64,000 bases of DNA from Ziziphus jujuba (lineage: Eukaryota > Streptophyta > Magnoliopsida > Rosales > Rhamnaceae): contig NC_083388.1 in the NCBI RefSeq assembly GCF_031755915.1, positions 5,339,501 through 5,403,500 on the forward strand, written 5' to 3'. The notes beneath the pieces are model-generated. The model was not told where the DNA came from and searched no databases. It saw nothing but the letters and a program-made list of their open reading frames with translations. The position numbers were made by a program, and so were the translations under genes. Positions 47,123 through 58,100 of this stretch are shown piece by piece. Every line of letters begins with the position of its first letter. The first letter of the stretch is position 1.

Positions 47123-48259
47123 AAAAAGAAGAAGCAGGAGAGAGATAAAGACAAAGAAATGTGGGCATAGCAGCATCAATTATCAAGCACCTCAAATGTT
47201 AAGATGATGGCTCTTGTCATGCTCTAGGGGCCCCATCCTTTACCTGTTTTTTTTTCTCTTCCGTTGTTATGTCAATATATTTCTTTTTATAATTTTCTAT
47301 TTCTTTATCACACATCTCTTTGTTTTAACTTGTTGACATATTTTACCAAAAAAACAAATTGTTGACATAGTTAATTTGATGCATTAAATCAATTTTCTAA
47401 CCGTTTAAGTTTTTTAAATTAATATAATTTTACATGATACCATTTAAGTTATATTGTCATTTACATGATACCATTTAAGTTTTATTGTCATCTATTTAAA
47501 AAAATTAACATTTGTAAATATTAGAATAACCTATAAATGATAAAAAAAATGTTGACATAGATTGATATAATAAACCTACTTCGTAACGGCATCATAGATA
47601 ATGAAATAATTAAATTGAAAATGAAAATTTTTATTTAAAAAAATATAGTAAATTTAATAAGTAAGGAGGCTTGGAAAATTTTGTATTTTGGATATTGTTT
47701 GAAGTCATTAATTCATGTTGCTTCTTCAAAAATTTGGCAATTTTGGTAAAAAGGTTATTTGATGTAAGAAGATGACTTTTGTTTTGGTTAGGAAAGAGTT
47801 TCAATAGCATTTATAACAGTAAATGTGAATTATTATTTATATGATATATAAATTGAAATTATTTAAATTTATATGGTAAATATAAAATTAATTTTAAAAT
47901 TGTTTATTTAATATTAATGTACACAAAGTTATTTATAATTATTAATTAACTCTATATAGATTATTTTTCAAAAAATTTTGCTTTTAAGAAAAATAATCTC
48001 TATGAGCTTTTTACAAATAAATATTTACTTTGATAATTTTTATACTACATCAATTTGATACTTATTTTCAACATTGTGATTGAAAAGTATTTAATTTAAA
48101 ATATTTTACACATTCTTTTTGGTAATACTAAAACATTGTTCATATTTATTATGTAACTTGTTTATTTTTCGCTGATCTGTTTGAGATCTTTAAATTCTTA
48201 AAAAAATAAACAAGAGGAGTACCGGATGTCAAATGACATTGTTATTCCCGTGTGCAAAG

Positions 48260-49299
48260 TGTGACGGTCCGCACCTTTGGAATGGTCTAGTGGCATTTTC
48301 GTAAATATTTGAAGGTCGGGATCTTCGATCCCGGGCCGTGAGAATCTCTTAAGAATGTCACTAGGATGGTGCATGTCGAATGGCAGGCCAAGATGTGAAG
48401 GTTTGCTAGAGAAAACCCCATTATGATTCCTCGCACAAAGTGATATCTATTGATGCGAGAAAGGAAATGACTCAATAAGCTCTTTAGGGGGCTGGTCCGT
48501 GTCTGGCTCTCCACGACCCCCGGCTCCGGCTTCGAGCTTGGGCTAAGAGAGCCTCCCATGGGCGACGGCAAGCCATGGGGCGGACATAAAGTGCCACGGA
48601 GGTGGACTTATGTCTCCGAGGGACAGGGAGTCCCGAGGACAGTACCGGTAGGCGCTTCGAGTTGGTATTGCGCGTCACTCCTGTGCCAGAGGCTGAGTGT
48701 AGCATTCGCTATGCCGTTTTCTATCGTCTATGCCAAGAACACACGTAGGCCTTCGTTACAAGGTTGTGGCAAATGTGCCAGTGAGCGGGGGCTCGGGTTT
48801 TGCCTCGCTCAAGAGGGTCGGAAGCTAAATAGGCACGGACGGGGCGACACCGTGCCATCGGGTGACATTCGTATGTGAGCTTCTGATCTTGTGTTGCTAC
48901 CTTGGGTGGCATGTTGGCATGATGCTGGCGTGCATGCTCCAGGGTTGGGTGCTATTCGGGATGTGCATGAACCAAGGCCCGAAAGGAGAGCTGGGTTGCT
49001 GGCTAGATCTTGGCACCAGATTGGGTAACAAGCTACCGAGTGGGCGTGAGGCCATCGGGATAGCTTGCTGGGAGGCATGAGCCATGATGATTATGAGAAG
49101 AAATAGATGGGGTGAGCATCTAAGCTATTAGCCGTGATGCCGGGAAGCAATCATAGTCCTCGTCGGTGAACCTCAGGGGCGTACAATTGGTATCAGATGG
49201 GTCGATATATGAACTCGGATAGTGAGAAGGCTAACCATGACTAGAGAGTCTTGGTGCCGCACGGTCTATTTCCGTTGCGTAAAATATAGGACCGTGACA
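48260..49299 (+). repeat. 5' LTR
   Basis: Begins TGTGACGGTCCGC and ends ATAGGACCGTGACA. Roughly 50 substitutions separate it from the 3' copy, about 5 percent. Overlapping open frames in the LTR are not genes. Confidence 0.92.
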
Positions 49300-49301
49300 G
49301 T

Positions 49302-49313
49302 TGGTATCAGAGC
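49302..49313 (+). promoter_or_regulatory. Primer-binding site (initiator tRNA-Met)
   Basis: TGGTATCAGAGC, the standard plant initiator-Met primer site, starts two bases after the 5' LTR. Confidence 0.92.
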
Positions 49314-52101
49314 TCAGTTTGTCCTGCAATAGGCAAACCGAGGAAAAGAGGATATTGGTTGGTGATGCTTGGATCCGTAGAACCTCGATGCTACTGTGAA
49401 GAGGGCATTCTTGCATGGTGCGTGGGTAGTTGTGGCGGCATGCCCAACTTGAATATGGTGTGGGGATGTTCACCAAATGAGTACCAGTGTGCGATACAAA
49501 TACACTTTGACTGGGATGCTTGAGCAGCGAGGCAAATGCGAAGTTCTTGAATGAGACAAGCATTTGGAATAAGTGATTGGTGCTCAGAAAGGAATTCATG
49601 CATTGTGAAATGAGGAGTACAAGCCGTGAGTAGTGTAGTTCTCTTGGATAGTCGAGGGCTTGTTAGCCATGTGTTTCTTTTGATGTATTGGTCTTAAGAA
49701 TTACAGAAAATACCAAAAATAGATCCATTTTGACCAAGAGTCTTGACGGCCACAAAGAGTGGCGAAGAAAGAACAAGCCAGTGCGGCTGGGTGGCAGAGA
49801 CCATATTTGTCCAAGAGAAAAGGACAACCTTGTCGAAGCAAATGAGAAGTCAAGACGAGTGGGTGCGGGGGTGTATGTTCTAAGGGAAACTCCCGTTGAG
49901 CAACATTTGAATAATGGGGCCATCAGGACCAAAGTTTAGATGCCATTAAAGCACAAGTATAGGCGAGAATTGGAGATTAGGCCAACAGGGCCAAAAATCG
50001 TGCATGCCATGAAGGCATGATAGTGGGCGAGAACTCAAGAGATCAGGCCGGCGGGGCTAACATTATAGTTGCCACAGAGGCACCAATGCGAACAACATAG
50101 CAGATAAGGTTGAGAGGGCCAAGGGACTGCCAAAGAAAAGGCAGAGAGCAAGCGACGATGACAACAAGGCATGAAGGCCGAATGTTGAAATGCCGTGGAG
50201 GCACGAGCTTCAGAGGAAGCACAACTAGACCACAGAGATTGGGTAGCCTCAGAAGTATTGGTGCACATGAGCACAAAATGTCGGATGTGGAGGCAAAGGA
50301 CTTCAATAGAAGCAACAGCCTTGAGGGCATGGTGGTCAGTTCCATGAGGGCACGAGACTCTGGTGCGAGTCCATAAGGAAACCATAAGTGAGTCGGTTCG
50401 GTGAAAGAGTAAACGTTTGCTTGGGTGGAATTCGAACGAGCACTGGAGTTAGGCGTCGAAGGCATAAGTGGGGGAGTGTTCTTTACGTTAACACCCTACA
50501 CCTTGGGCATAAAGAAGTGGCGGTTTTGGAAGCCTAAATCTGAGTTAGGCAGCATGCATGAAGCAGAAGTCTGGTTGAAGAAGTTCATGAGGGACGACAC
50601 CTTATCCTTAAATCTTTTGGCTAGAGTTGGATGGGGCTAAAGTAGGCCCATGATCAAGTAGCCTTATGGAGTTTGAAAGCCATTTGTGGAGGGATAAGGG
50701 CCAGACAACAATGAGTCCAGGGAAACCCAAAACCTCACAAAAGCGAAGTGCTAAAAGACGTACGTAAGCATGGAAAGGGAAAGGACTATGAAGGAAAGTC
50801 TCAGCGGAGACCAACAAAATGTCCTTATATGACCAAGATGGTCAAATTTAAGTGTGGTATAGTGCCAGAGGGCAAGATTTGGGTTCAAGAAGGAACCTTG
50901 GATGCGTGGAGCATTGCAAATTTGCCAGAGGGCAAACCTGGCTCAAAGGAGGAGCCGAGATACAAAAGTGAGCAAGATTGAGGCAAAGAACTAAGGAAGG
51001 GACTTAGTTCAAGGTGACACTAGGTGTCAACAGCCGAAATAAGGGGGTCTTAGAAGAGAGGACCTCCAATCAAGATGTGGTAACTCGTCGAGTAGAGGAT
51101 GCCACTTGCGTAGGGGATGGACGTTGGAAGCCACAAGAATAAATGCACACTTGAGGGATGTTGTGCATCAATTTGCCATTGGGGAAGTAAGCTAGCTTGA
51201 GATTTGCTAGCACATCACCATTGTGGGGATGAAAATTTGAGCGCGGGAACAAGAGCTGAGAAGGGAAACTTAGCTCATCACGGCAACAGAGTGCCGAGGA
51301 AGCATGAAGTGGAGTTCAAGAGAGAGAAGAACTACCACATGAAGAACTCTCGAGTTTGGGTACCGTTGGGACAGTTGACGTAGGGGCCACACCTGAGAGG
51401 AGACGATGTGCTCAATGAGAGGGTTAAGGTCGCCATCGGATTATTTGATAGAATTCGGTCCACGCGAGGACCTTGAAGGCAAGTGGATGCCTTACTTTGG
51501 AGCTCGGGAAGCTATCTGTCCAAGAGGGAGCGTTGTCTTGGATGCCAACGACCATCTGAAGAGAACATCGTCCAAGAAGGGACACGAAGTTGGCTAGAGT
51601 GATGCCAACAAGTGAAGAAAGCATTCGTCCAAGAGGGACAATAAGCGTTGGCTTGGGTGCCAACGACGGAAGAGAATATCGTCCAAGAAGGGACATGAAG
51701 TTGGCTGGAGTAATGCCAACAAGTGAAGAGAGCATTTGTCAAAGGGGGACATGAGTTTGGCTAGGGTGCCATCAAGATATACAAGAGGCAGAATTCGTCC
51801 GAGGGGGACACTATCTGCTTACGGAGCTGAAAATGCAGGGCAAAACTCTAATCTATGCACAAGGAGGTGCACGTTTTGAGGAAAGCTTGAGTTTAGGTGA
51901 ATGCATGCAAGAGGTCCTTGGCCAAGTCCAAGAGTGGGCGCTCGAAGGTCGTCACAGAGGTGATTCTACAGAGGTAGCGGGACGAAGTATGCAGGATCTT
52001 GAGTTTGAGCCTGAAGAGCTTATGTGGATGAAAGGTGTTGCGCGGAGTGCAGGAGTCTTGAGGATAGCTAGCAGGCACGTCGATGAGGGCATCGACATAA
52101 T
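49314..52101 (+). other. Internal non-coding domain of the LTR element
   Basis: 2.8 kb with many short overlapping frames but no Gag zinc knuckle, protease, reverse transcriptase or integrase motif. Repeated phrases such as GGCCAACAGGGCCAAAA and TGCCATGAAGGCATGA recur at 49900-50350, suggesting repeat-driven growth of the interior. Confidence 0.7.
51515..51812 (+). repeat. Tandem repeats in the retrotransposon interior
   Basis: Units of about 50-80 bp built on CGTCCAAGAAGGGACA, AAGTTGGCT and GATGCCAACAAGTGAAGA recur about five times before the polypurine tract. Confidence 0.8.
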
Positions 52102-52115
52102 GAAGTGGGGGAGGA
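52102..52115 (+). promoter_or_regulatory. Polypurine tract
   Basis: GAAGTGGGGGAGGA lies immediately before the 3' LTR, where plus-strand DNA synthesis primes. Confidence 0.85.
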
Positions 52116-53155
52116 TGTGACAGTTCGCACCTTTGGAATGGTCTAGTGGCATTTTCGTAAATATTTGAAGGTTGGGATCTTCGATCCCGGGCCGTGGGAA
52201 TCTGTTAAGAATGTCACTAGGATGGTGCATGTCGAATGGCAGGCCAAGATGTGAAGGTTTGCTAGAGAAAACCCCATTATGATTTCTCGCACAAAGTGAT
52301 ATTTATTGCTGCCAGAAAGGAAATGACTCAATAAGCTCTTTAGGGGGGTGGTCCGTGTCTAGCTCTCCACGACCCCCGGCTCCGGCTTCAAGCTTGGGCT
52401 AAACGAGCTTCCCATGGGTGACGGCAAGCCATGGGATGGACATAAAATGCCACGGAGGTGGGCTTATGTCTCCGAGGGACAGGGAGTTCCGAGGACAGTA
52501 CCGGTAGGCGCTTCGAGCTGGTATTGCGCGTCACTCCTGTGCCAGAGGCTGAGTGTAGCATTCGCTATGCCGTTTTCTATCGGCTATGCCAAGAACACAC
52601 GTAGGCCTTCATTACAAGGTTGTGGTAAATGTGCCAGTGAGCGGGGGCTCAGGTTCTACCTCGCTCAAGAGGGTCGAAAGCTAAATAGGCACGGACGGGG
52701 CGATACCGTTCCATTGGGTGACATTCGTATGTGGGCTTCCGATCTTGTGTTGCTACCTTGGGTGACATGTTGGCACGATGCTGGCGTGCATGCTCCAGGG
52801 TCGGATGCTATTCGGGATGTGCATGGACCAATGCCCGAAAGGAGAGCTGGGTTGCTGGCTAGATCTTGGCACAAGATTGAGTAACAAGCTACCGAGTGGG
52901 CGTGAGGCCATCAGGCTAGCTTGCTGGGCGGCATGAGCCATGATGATTATGAGAAGAAATAGATGGGGTGAGCATCTAGGCTATTAGCCGTGATGCCGGG
53001 AAGCAATCATAGTCCTCGTCGGTGAACCTCAGGGGTGTACAATTGGTATCAGATGGGTCGATATATGAACTCGGATAGTGAGAAGGCTAGCCATGACTAG
53101 AGAGTCTTGGCACCGCACGGTCTATTTCCGCTGTGTAAAATGTAGGACCGTGACA
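52116..53155 (+). repeat. 3' LTR
   Basis: Begins TGTGACAGTTCGC and ends GTAGGACCGTGACA. It has the same length as the 5' LTR. Most differences are C/T and G/A transitions. Confidence 0.92.
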
Positions 53156-53335
53156 CAAAGCACATGATTTTTCTATTAATATATTGGAGAGAAATTTAAA
53201 TTAGACTAATGGTGCACTTTTGTAATTGGTTTAGGAATATGAGTGCCAAAAGAAATGTTTAGAAATTAAAGTGTGAATTACATTTAGGAATTATTGATGC
53301 AAATAGTAGATTTATTAATTTCTAATTGTTATGAA

Positions 53336-54650
53336 AAATAAGACAAAAACAATAGCATTAGAAGAATAAAAAGAAAACACACACACAAATTTACGTGGAA
53401 AATTTTTGATCAGAAAAAACTACGGACAAATATGAATAAAACTTTTATTGATAAAGATTGATATAAAATGTAAGCAAACAGAAAGGTAAAAACTCAATAC
53501 ATCAGAAAACCTCTTAAAATATATATATATATATATATTGTACGGACGAAATAAACTTTAAAATGTTTTAATTTTTTTCTCAAAATAAATTTCATCAAAC
53601 AAATTGCAGCTCGAGCTTTTCGAATTAGATCAATAAAAATTTGGATCACAAAATCAAATACTAATTTTTTAAAAAATGCACAGAAATAAAAATATCTCTG
53701 ATAACAAATTCAATATTGAAATGGTCATTTTCAAACTTTACCATCAGCATGAGCTTTAAAATGAATATTAATATCAATGAGAAATTTATCCACTATTACT
53801 TCAATAGTAAATATTATAAAATAACATTACCAACTTTTAAAATTTATTTTAATTAAATTATAGAACCCACACGAGGGAAAACGTGCATAAAAGCTAAAAT
53901 TTATAATATCTATATTTAAATATTATTTTAATTGATTAACAAAATAAATTTAATTCAATAAAACTATAGTTCTACCAACTTTTTAATGGTGGGACCTATT
54001 ACTAAATTTTGTCAATTACAATTTTGTGTCAAATTTAGCACAATAAATACCATTGATACAATTTATCAGGCATTATTAAAGTAGTAAAATAGACAATCTA
54101 TGCTATTTTTTAAAAATGGTATATTATCAAAGATGCTCTAAACCAATCTCAATTCTTATAAGTTTTTCTAGGGATATTGTTCATCCATTCTAATGAGCCA
54201 CTTATCAGTTCGTTGCAATTGTTTTATTTATTTTTTTTTAAATTTTCAGTCAATCGTTGTAATCGATGTTCAAACATATATTAATATGGTATTATTTATT
54301 ATTACCTTCTTTACATTAATATTAATGCATTGGTTCAACTGGCAAAAAAGGTTATAGTGAATTAATTTCATGGTTATATAGTTTTCTCTTAATAAGTGTA
54401 AATCAACTTAGACTAATATCAAATAGATGTACAACTTTTATTCAAAGTAATCAAATTATTTTGATATGGAGAAAAATTGGTATAGGAAGAAATTTTCTGA
54501 GTCTCGCTGTTTGTTTGTTTGTTTGTTTATTTAGTTTTTTTGGAAGAACTTTTATTGTTATTATTATTATTATTATTATAAAATGCCTGCTCTACGCACT
54601 TGTCCATCATAAGATTCTACGCTGCCGGTGCACGATAGCACCGAGTGTGG
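53336..54650. other. AT-rich intergenic DNA upstream of FAS1
   Basis: No gene is supported. It contains an AT run at about 53521-53539, a GTTT tetranucleotide run near 54512-54528 and a TTA trinucleotide run near 54556-54579. Confidence 0.5.
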
Positions 54651-54654
54651 TTAA

Positions 54655-54662
54655 GGCGCCAA
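54655..54662 (-). promoter_or_regulatory. E2F-like site upstream of FAS1
   Basis: GGCGCCAA on the + strand is TTGGCGCC on the - strand, a match to the TTSSCGC core of E2F sites. It lies 473 bp upstream of the FAS1 start codon. Confidence 0.45.
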
Positions 54663-54735
54663 CTATCAAATACCAGGAAGCTTTTTTAAAAAAACGCATT
54701 ATTTGAGCAATTTTGGAGCCAAACCCGCCCTTCCG

Positions 54736-54747
54736 TTTGGCGGGAAA
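54736..54747. promoter_or_regulatory. Double E2F-type site in the FAS1 promoter
   Basis: TTTGGCGGGAAA contains GCGGGAAA, the inverse of the consensus TTTCCCGC, and reads TTTGGCGG on the + strand. It lies about 390 bp before the ATG. Arabidopsis FAS1 is a reported E2F target, which fits S-phase expression. Confidence 0.65.
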
Positions 54748-55134
54748 CCCCAAAAAAAAAAAAGAAAAAAGATGTTTTTGTTTCCAAAAAACAAATACAT
54801 TTTTAATTAATTTCTGCGAATAAACAGAACAGTTTTTTGGTTTTCCTTTGGAGAAAATTTGATTCTGTCTTTTGTGATTTTTCCACCTTCTTCAGTAATT
54901 GTAAACCCATTTTCCTAGAAACCCTTGAAGCGAAAAAGAAGGAAAACAAAACCCAAAAAATTCAGGGAAAAAAAAAAAAACACATTTCATTTCTTATCTG
55001 TTTCTCCAGGTCGATTTGCTCTCAGATTCAGATTCTATAGCGGGGTTTTGGATTTAGGCTCGGAAATTCTTTCTCGGGTTGAGTCGACTCGGTGTGTTTT
55101 GGTGGAGGGCTTCGGATTTTTCCAGAAGTGCGAA

Positions 55135-58100
55135 ATGGTTGAAATCATCGCCGGTGCTGATCCAAATGACCAGGAAATGAACGGTCAAGATCGACCCAAG
55201 AAGACCCAGAAGCGAAAGAGGGCTAGTTTGGATCTAGAAAGCTTGGGTACGGAGGAAAAATTGGCTCAGATTGAAGCTCTTCGCAAAGAGCTTGATGGGT
55301 TGTTTGAATACTACAAGGAATTGATGGATCAGAAAGTGGGTTTGGATTTGAAGCTGTGTGGTGGCAGTGTCAATGCGGTCGTGGCTTCGTTGATGGAGGA
55401 GAAAGGACTTCCTTTGTCGAAACTCGTCGACAAAATCTACGAGGAAGTGAAGGGAAATGGAGTTTGTGGGAGTGTGACAATGGCGTCCGTGAAGAACACT
55501 GTTCTACTTGTTGGTCAGCGGATTATGTACGGTCTGTCCAATGCCGATGCCGATCTCTTAGAGGACGACTCCAAGTCTTGTCTTTGGTGCTGGGAGGTGA
55601 TGGCTTCTATTTCTTTCTGATTTTGCTTAAAAATGTTAATGCTTTGCGTTGTTTTTTTTTTTTTTTTTCCCCTCAATATGCATTGGGTGTATTTGTTATA
55701 TTGAACTTAGAATATAAGTCGGGTTTGAGTAAATTTTTTGGATTTACTGTACTTGTTAGTAGTCTTGATTTTTTCCTCACTTTGTTTACTAATTAGATTG
55801 TTCCCTTATCGGGCACATCGATTTTTTCTTTTTTTAAAATATTGTTGTACCAATTTGTCATATTTGTCTGTAGTTTTATTAGATCTTATTTCATTCTGCC
55901 TTTGTCCAAATATCTTTGTTCATAAGAGAGTTCGTTTCTAGCTAATTTTTATGCAACTATGTTCTGTGGTTTATTCAATTTCTTTGTTGTTTCAACTTAT
56001 TTTGGTATGTTTAATTTACGTTTTTTCTTTTATGCTCTCTGAATTTTGTTTTCAATAAGAAATTGCATTTGTTGTATTTCAAGTTTACATTTTAATATTT
56101 GTTGTCTGCCAACATTGTAGTGGTACTGGGTATGTTTCATCTTTTTCAGTTTGAGAATTAATGTGTTTACTCATTTTATAGGCAAGAGATTTAAAGCTGA
56201 TGCCAGAATCTGCACGTGGAATATTGAATATTAGGCGTACCTGTCGAAAAAAGATCCATGAGAGGATTACAGCTGTTTCTGGTAGGTTTACTTCCTTTGC
56301 TCTATAGATGCTTCTGGTTTTCCATTATACTTTTTAGGTCATGAGATAATTAGGCAGTAGAAAAATGGTGGCATTGTCTAACCAACATATACTTTAATTG
56401 GAAATAGCAAACATAGTTACCAATTCCCCATAAAGCAGACTGGCTGTAGTTTATCTTTTGTCAACTGTTGCTCATTTCTTTCGTCTAAACTACTGTCTAA
56501 ATGAGAATTTGCTGAAAATATGAAGTTATTCTGCTTGGTTTCTTGGTTGTATCTATTTATCAAGTGAATCAGTTCTGTATCTTATTTTGCAATTATGTCT
56601 TTTGTCTTGATGTTCTGTTCATTACTGTGCCGTGATTACATTGAGCAAGATTTATTGTGTACATTGAGCAAGATTATGTCTTTTGTGTCTAAACTAGATC
56701 GCTATTGTTTGTGGTTTGTTTTAGAAATGATAATGGCATTACAAAAGTTGGAGAGTGACCAAAATTTCAAACACGACCTCATAAAGGCATCAGAAAAGCT
56801 TAGTAAAGTATTATGTGAGTCAAAGATTCGTTTATTGGTTAATGGCCTGCTGCAGAAGAATGGTACAAACTTGTATGTATCTGTAGTAACTCTTTTAGTT
56901 TTGGTGTTTTTGTTCTTTTGAATTTTATTCTTATTTTCTTACATTGAGTTTTCTTTCTATGTTATTAGGGCTCAAAAGGAAGCAAAACGGGAAGAAAAAT
57001 TGCTAATCAAACAACTGGAGAAGGATAAACGAGAAGCTGAAAAAGAGAAAAGGAAATTGGAACGCGTGCTTTTAAAAGAAAAATGTCAAAGTGTATGTGC
57101 AGCTTTTTGAATTGTGCTAGTTTTCTGAAGGGTTATATTTGGGATATGTATATATACAAAGATACTTACTGGAGATACCATGGTATCTTATGTAAAATAT
57201 TCAAATGGATTATATAGTGATGCTAATCTATCTTCCTTCACTACTATAGTTTGCTTGTTTGATGTAGTTCTGTAGATTCAGAGTTAATTGTTATAATATA
57301 CTGATGCTGTACTTTTGTTCAGCTAATACAGAAGAGGGTCGCTGAACTTCAACTTTTCTTGATATCTTCTTTACTTAGTTAGTCTTGTTATTGACTGTTT
57401 AAATATTTCAGGAAAAGGAGCTAAAGAGGCAGCAAGAGGAGGCAGAAAAAGATGAAAGGCGTCGCGAGAAAGAAGAATCTGAAATGAGGAAACAACTGAG
57501 GAAGCAACAAGAGGAAGCAGAGAGAGATCAGAAACGTCGAGAGAAGGAAGAAGCTGAAATTAAAAGGCAACTCTCCATACAAAAGCAAGCTTCAATCATG
57601 GAACGCTTTCTTAAGAGAAGCAAAACTAGCCCAAGCCAGAAGGACCAGTCTTCAACTAAAGCAACCATTCCTGATTCACCAAGTAAAAAGAGTGAAAATA
57701 TGCCTGAGGCAGTTACTCTATCAATGGATTGTACTCTGTCGTCAAGTATAGATATTAATATTGAGGATATCCGCAAGTGGGTTTAAATTTTTCTCTTCTT
57801 AAAATTAAGCTGCTTACATTTTCATCTTTTACAGATAACAAAATTTTTTTCCATCCTTTGCAGGTCACATGTTTCTTCGTGGCGGCTCTTGGGTCATTCT
57901 ATTCATCCAAACAGAAACCAGCATTGGGGCAAACGCCAAAAGCCTAAGACTAATCTGTTTGTGGAACTTAAGCTCACTACAAGTAGAATAGTTCATGATG
58001 ATGAGTTGAGCGCAGGGAAATTTGCAGATGGATTAGAAGAACAGACTTCTGATGAAATATCATGTCAGACTAGTGCAAATTGTTCTGATGTCCAGAAGTT

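Larger units (their letters stand above)
48260..53155. mobile_element. Complete non-autonomous LTR retrotransposon (LARD-like), 4.9 kb
   Basis: Two 1040-bp LTRs (48260-49299 and 52116-53155), each TGTGAC...GTGACA, are flanked by the identical 5-mers CAAAG at 48255-48259 and 53156-53160. A primer-binding site complementary to initiator tRNA-Met and a polypurine tract sit next to the LTRs. The 2.8-kb interior has no gag, protease, reverse transcriptase or integrase frame, so mobilisation must have used proteins from another element. It is much GC-richer than its surroundings. LTR start and primer type fit the Gypsy group, but lineage cannot be fixed without coding sequence. Confidence 0.92.
46150..53335. 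mobile_element. TIR element interrupted by an LTR retrotransposon
   Basis: The left segment 46190-46385 (TTTACACTTTGAT, ATCCCTAAACTAAT, TGCACACCATTAGTCCAAAT, AACATGTGCCTT, GTAATAACATCATTT) matches the inverse of DNA on both sides of the retrotransposon (ATTCACACTTTAAT, TTCCTAAACCAATT, TGCACCATTAGTCTAATT, ATCATGTGCTTT to its right; GAATAACAATGTCATTT to its left). The match resuming across the LTR element shows that the LTR element entered an existing right TIR. Outer boundaries are approximate and the target duplication is unresolved. Confidence 0.5.

Noticed and set aside
47160..47200. GCAGCATCAATTATCAAG resembling a miR172 star strand
   Set aside because: It does not match miR172 or its star closely enough and no complementary arm forming a precursor hairpin was seen.
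48287..53000. Many 60-150 residue frames on both strands
   Set aside because: They lie in the LTRs and interior of the non-autonomous retrotransposon, occur in both LTR copies, and have no retroelement or host domain.
54925..55134. 70-residue basic N-terminal extension of FAS1
   Set aside because: The frame is open but has no ATG (it starts at TTG). The ATG at 55135 gives a length and N-terminus consistent with the family.
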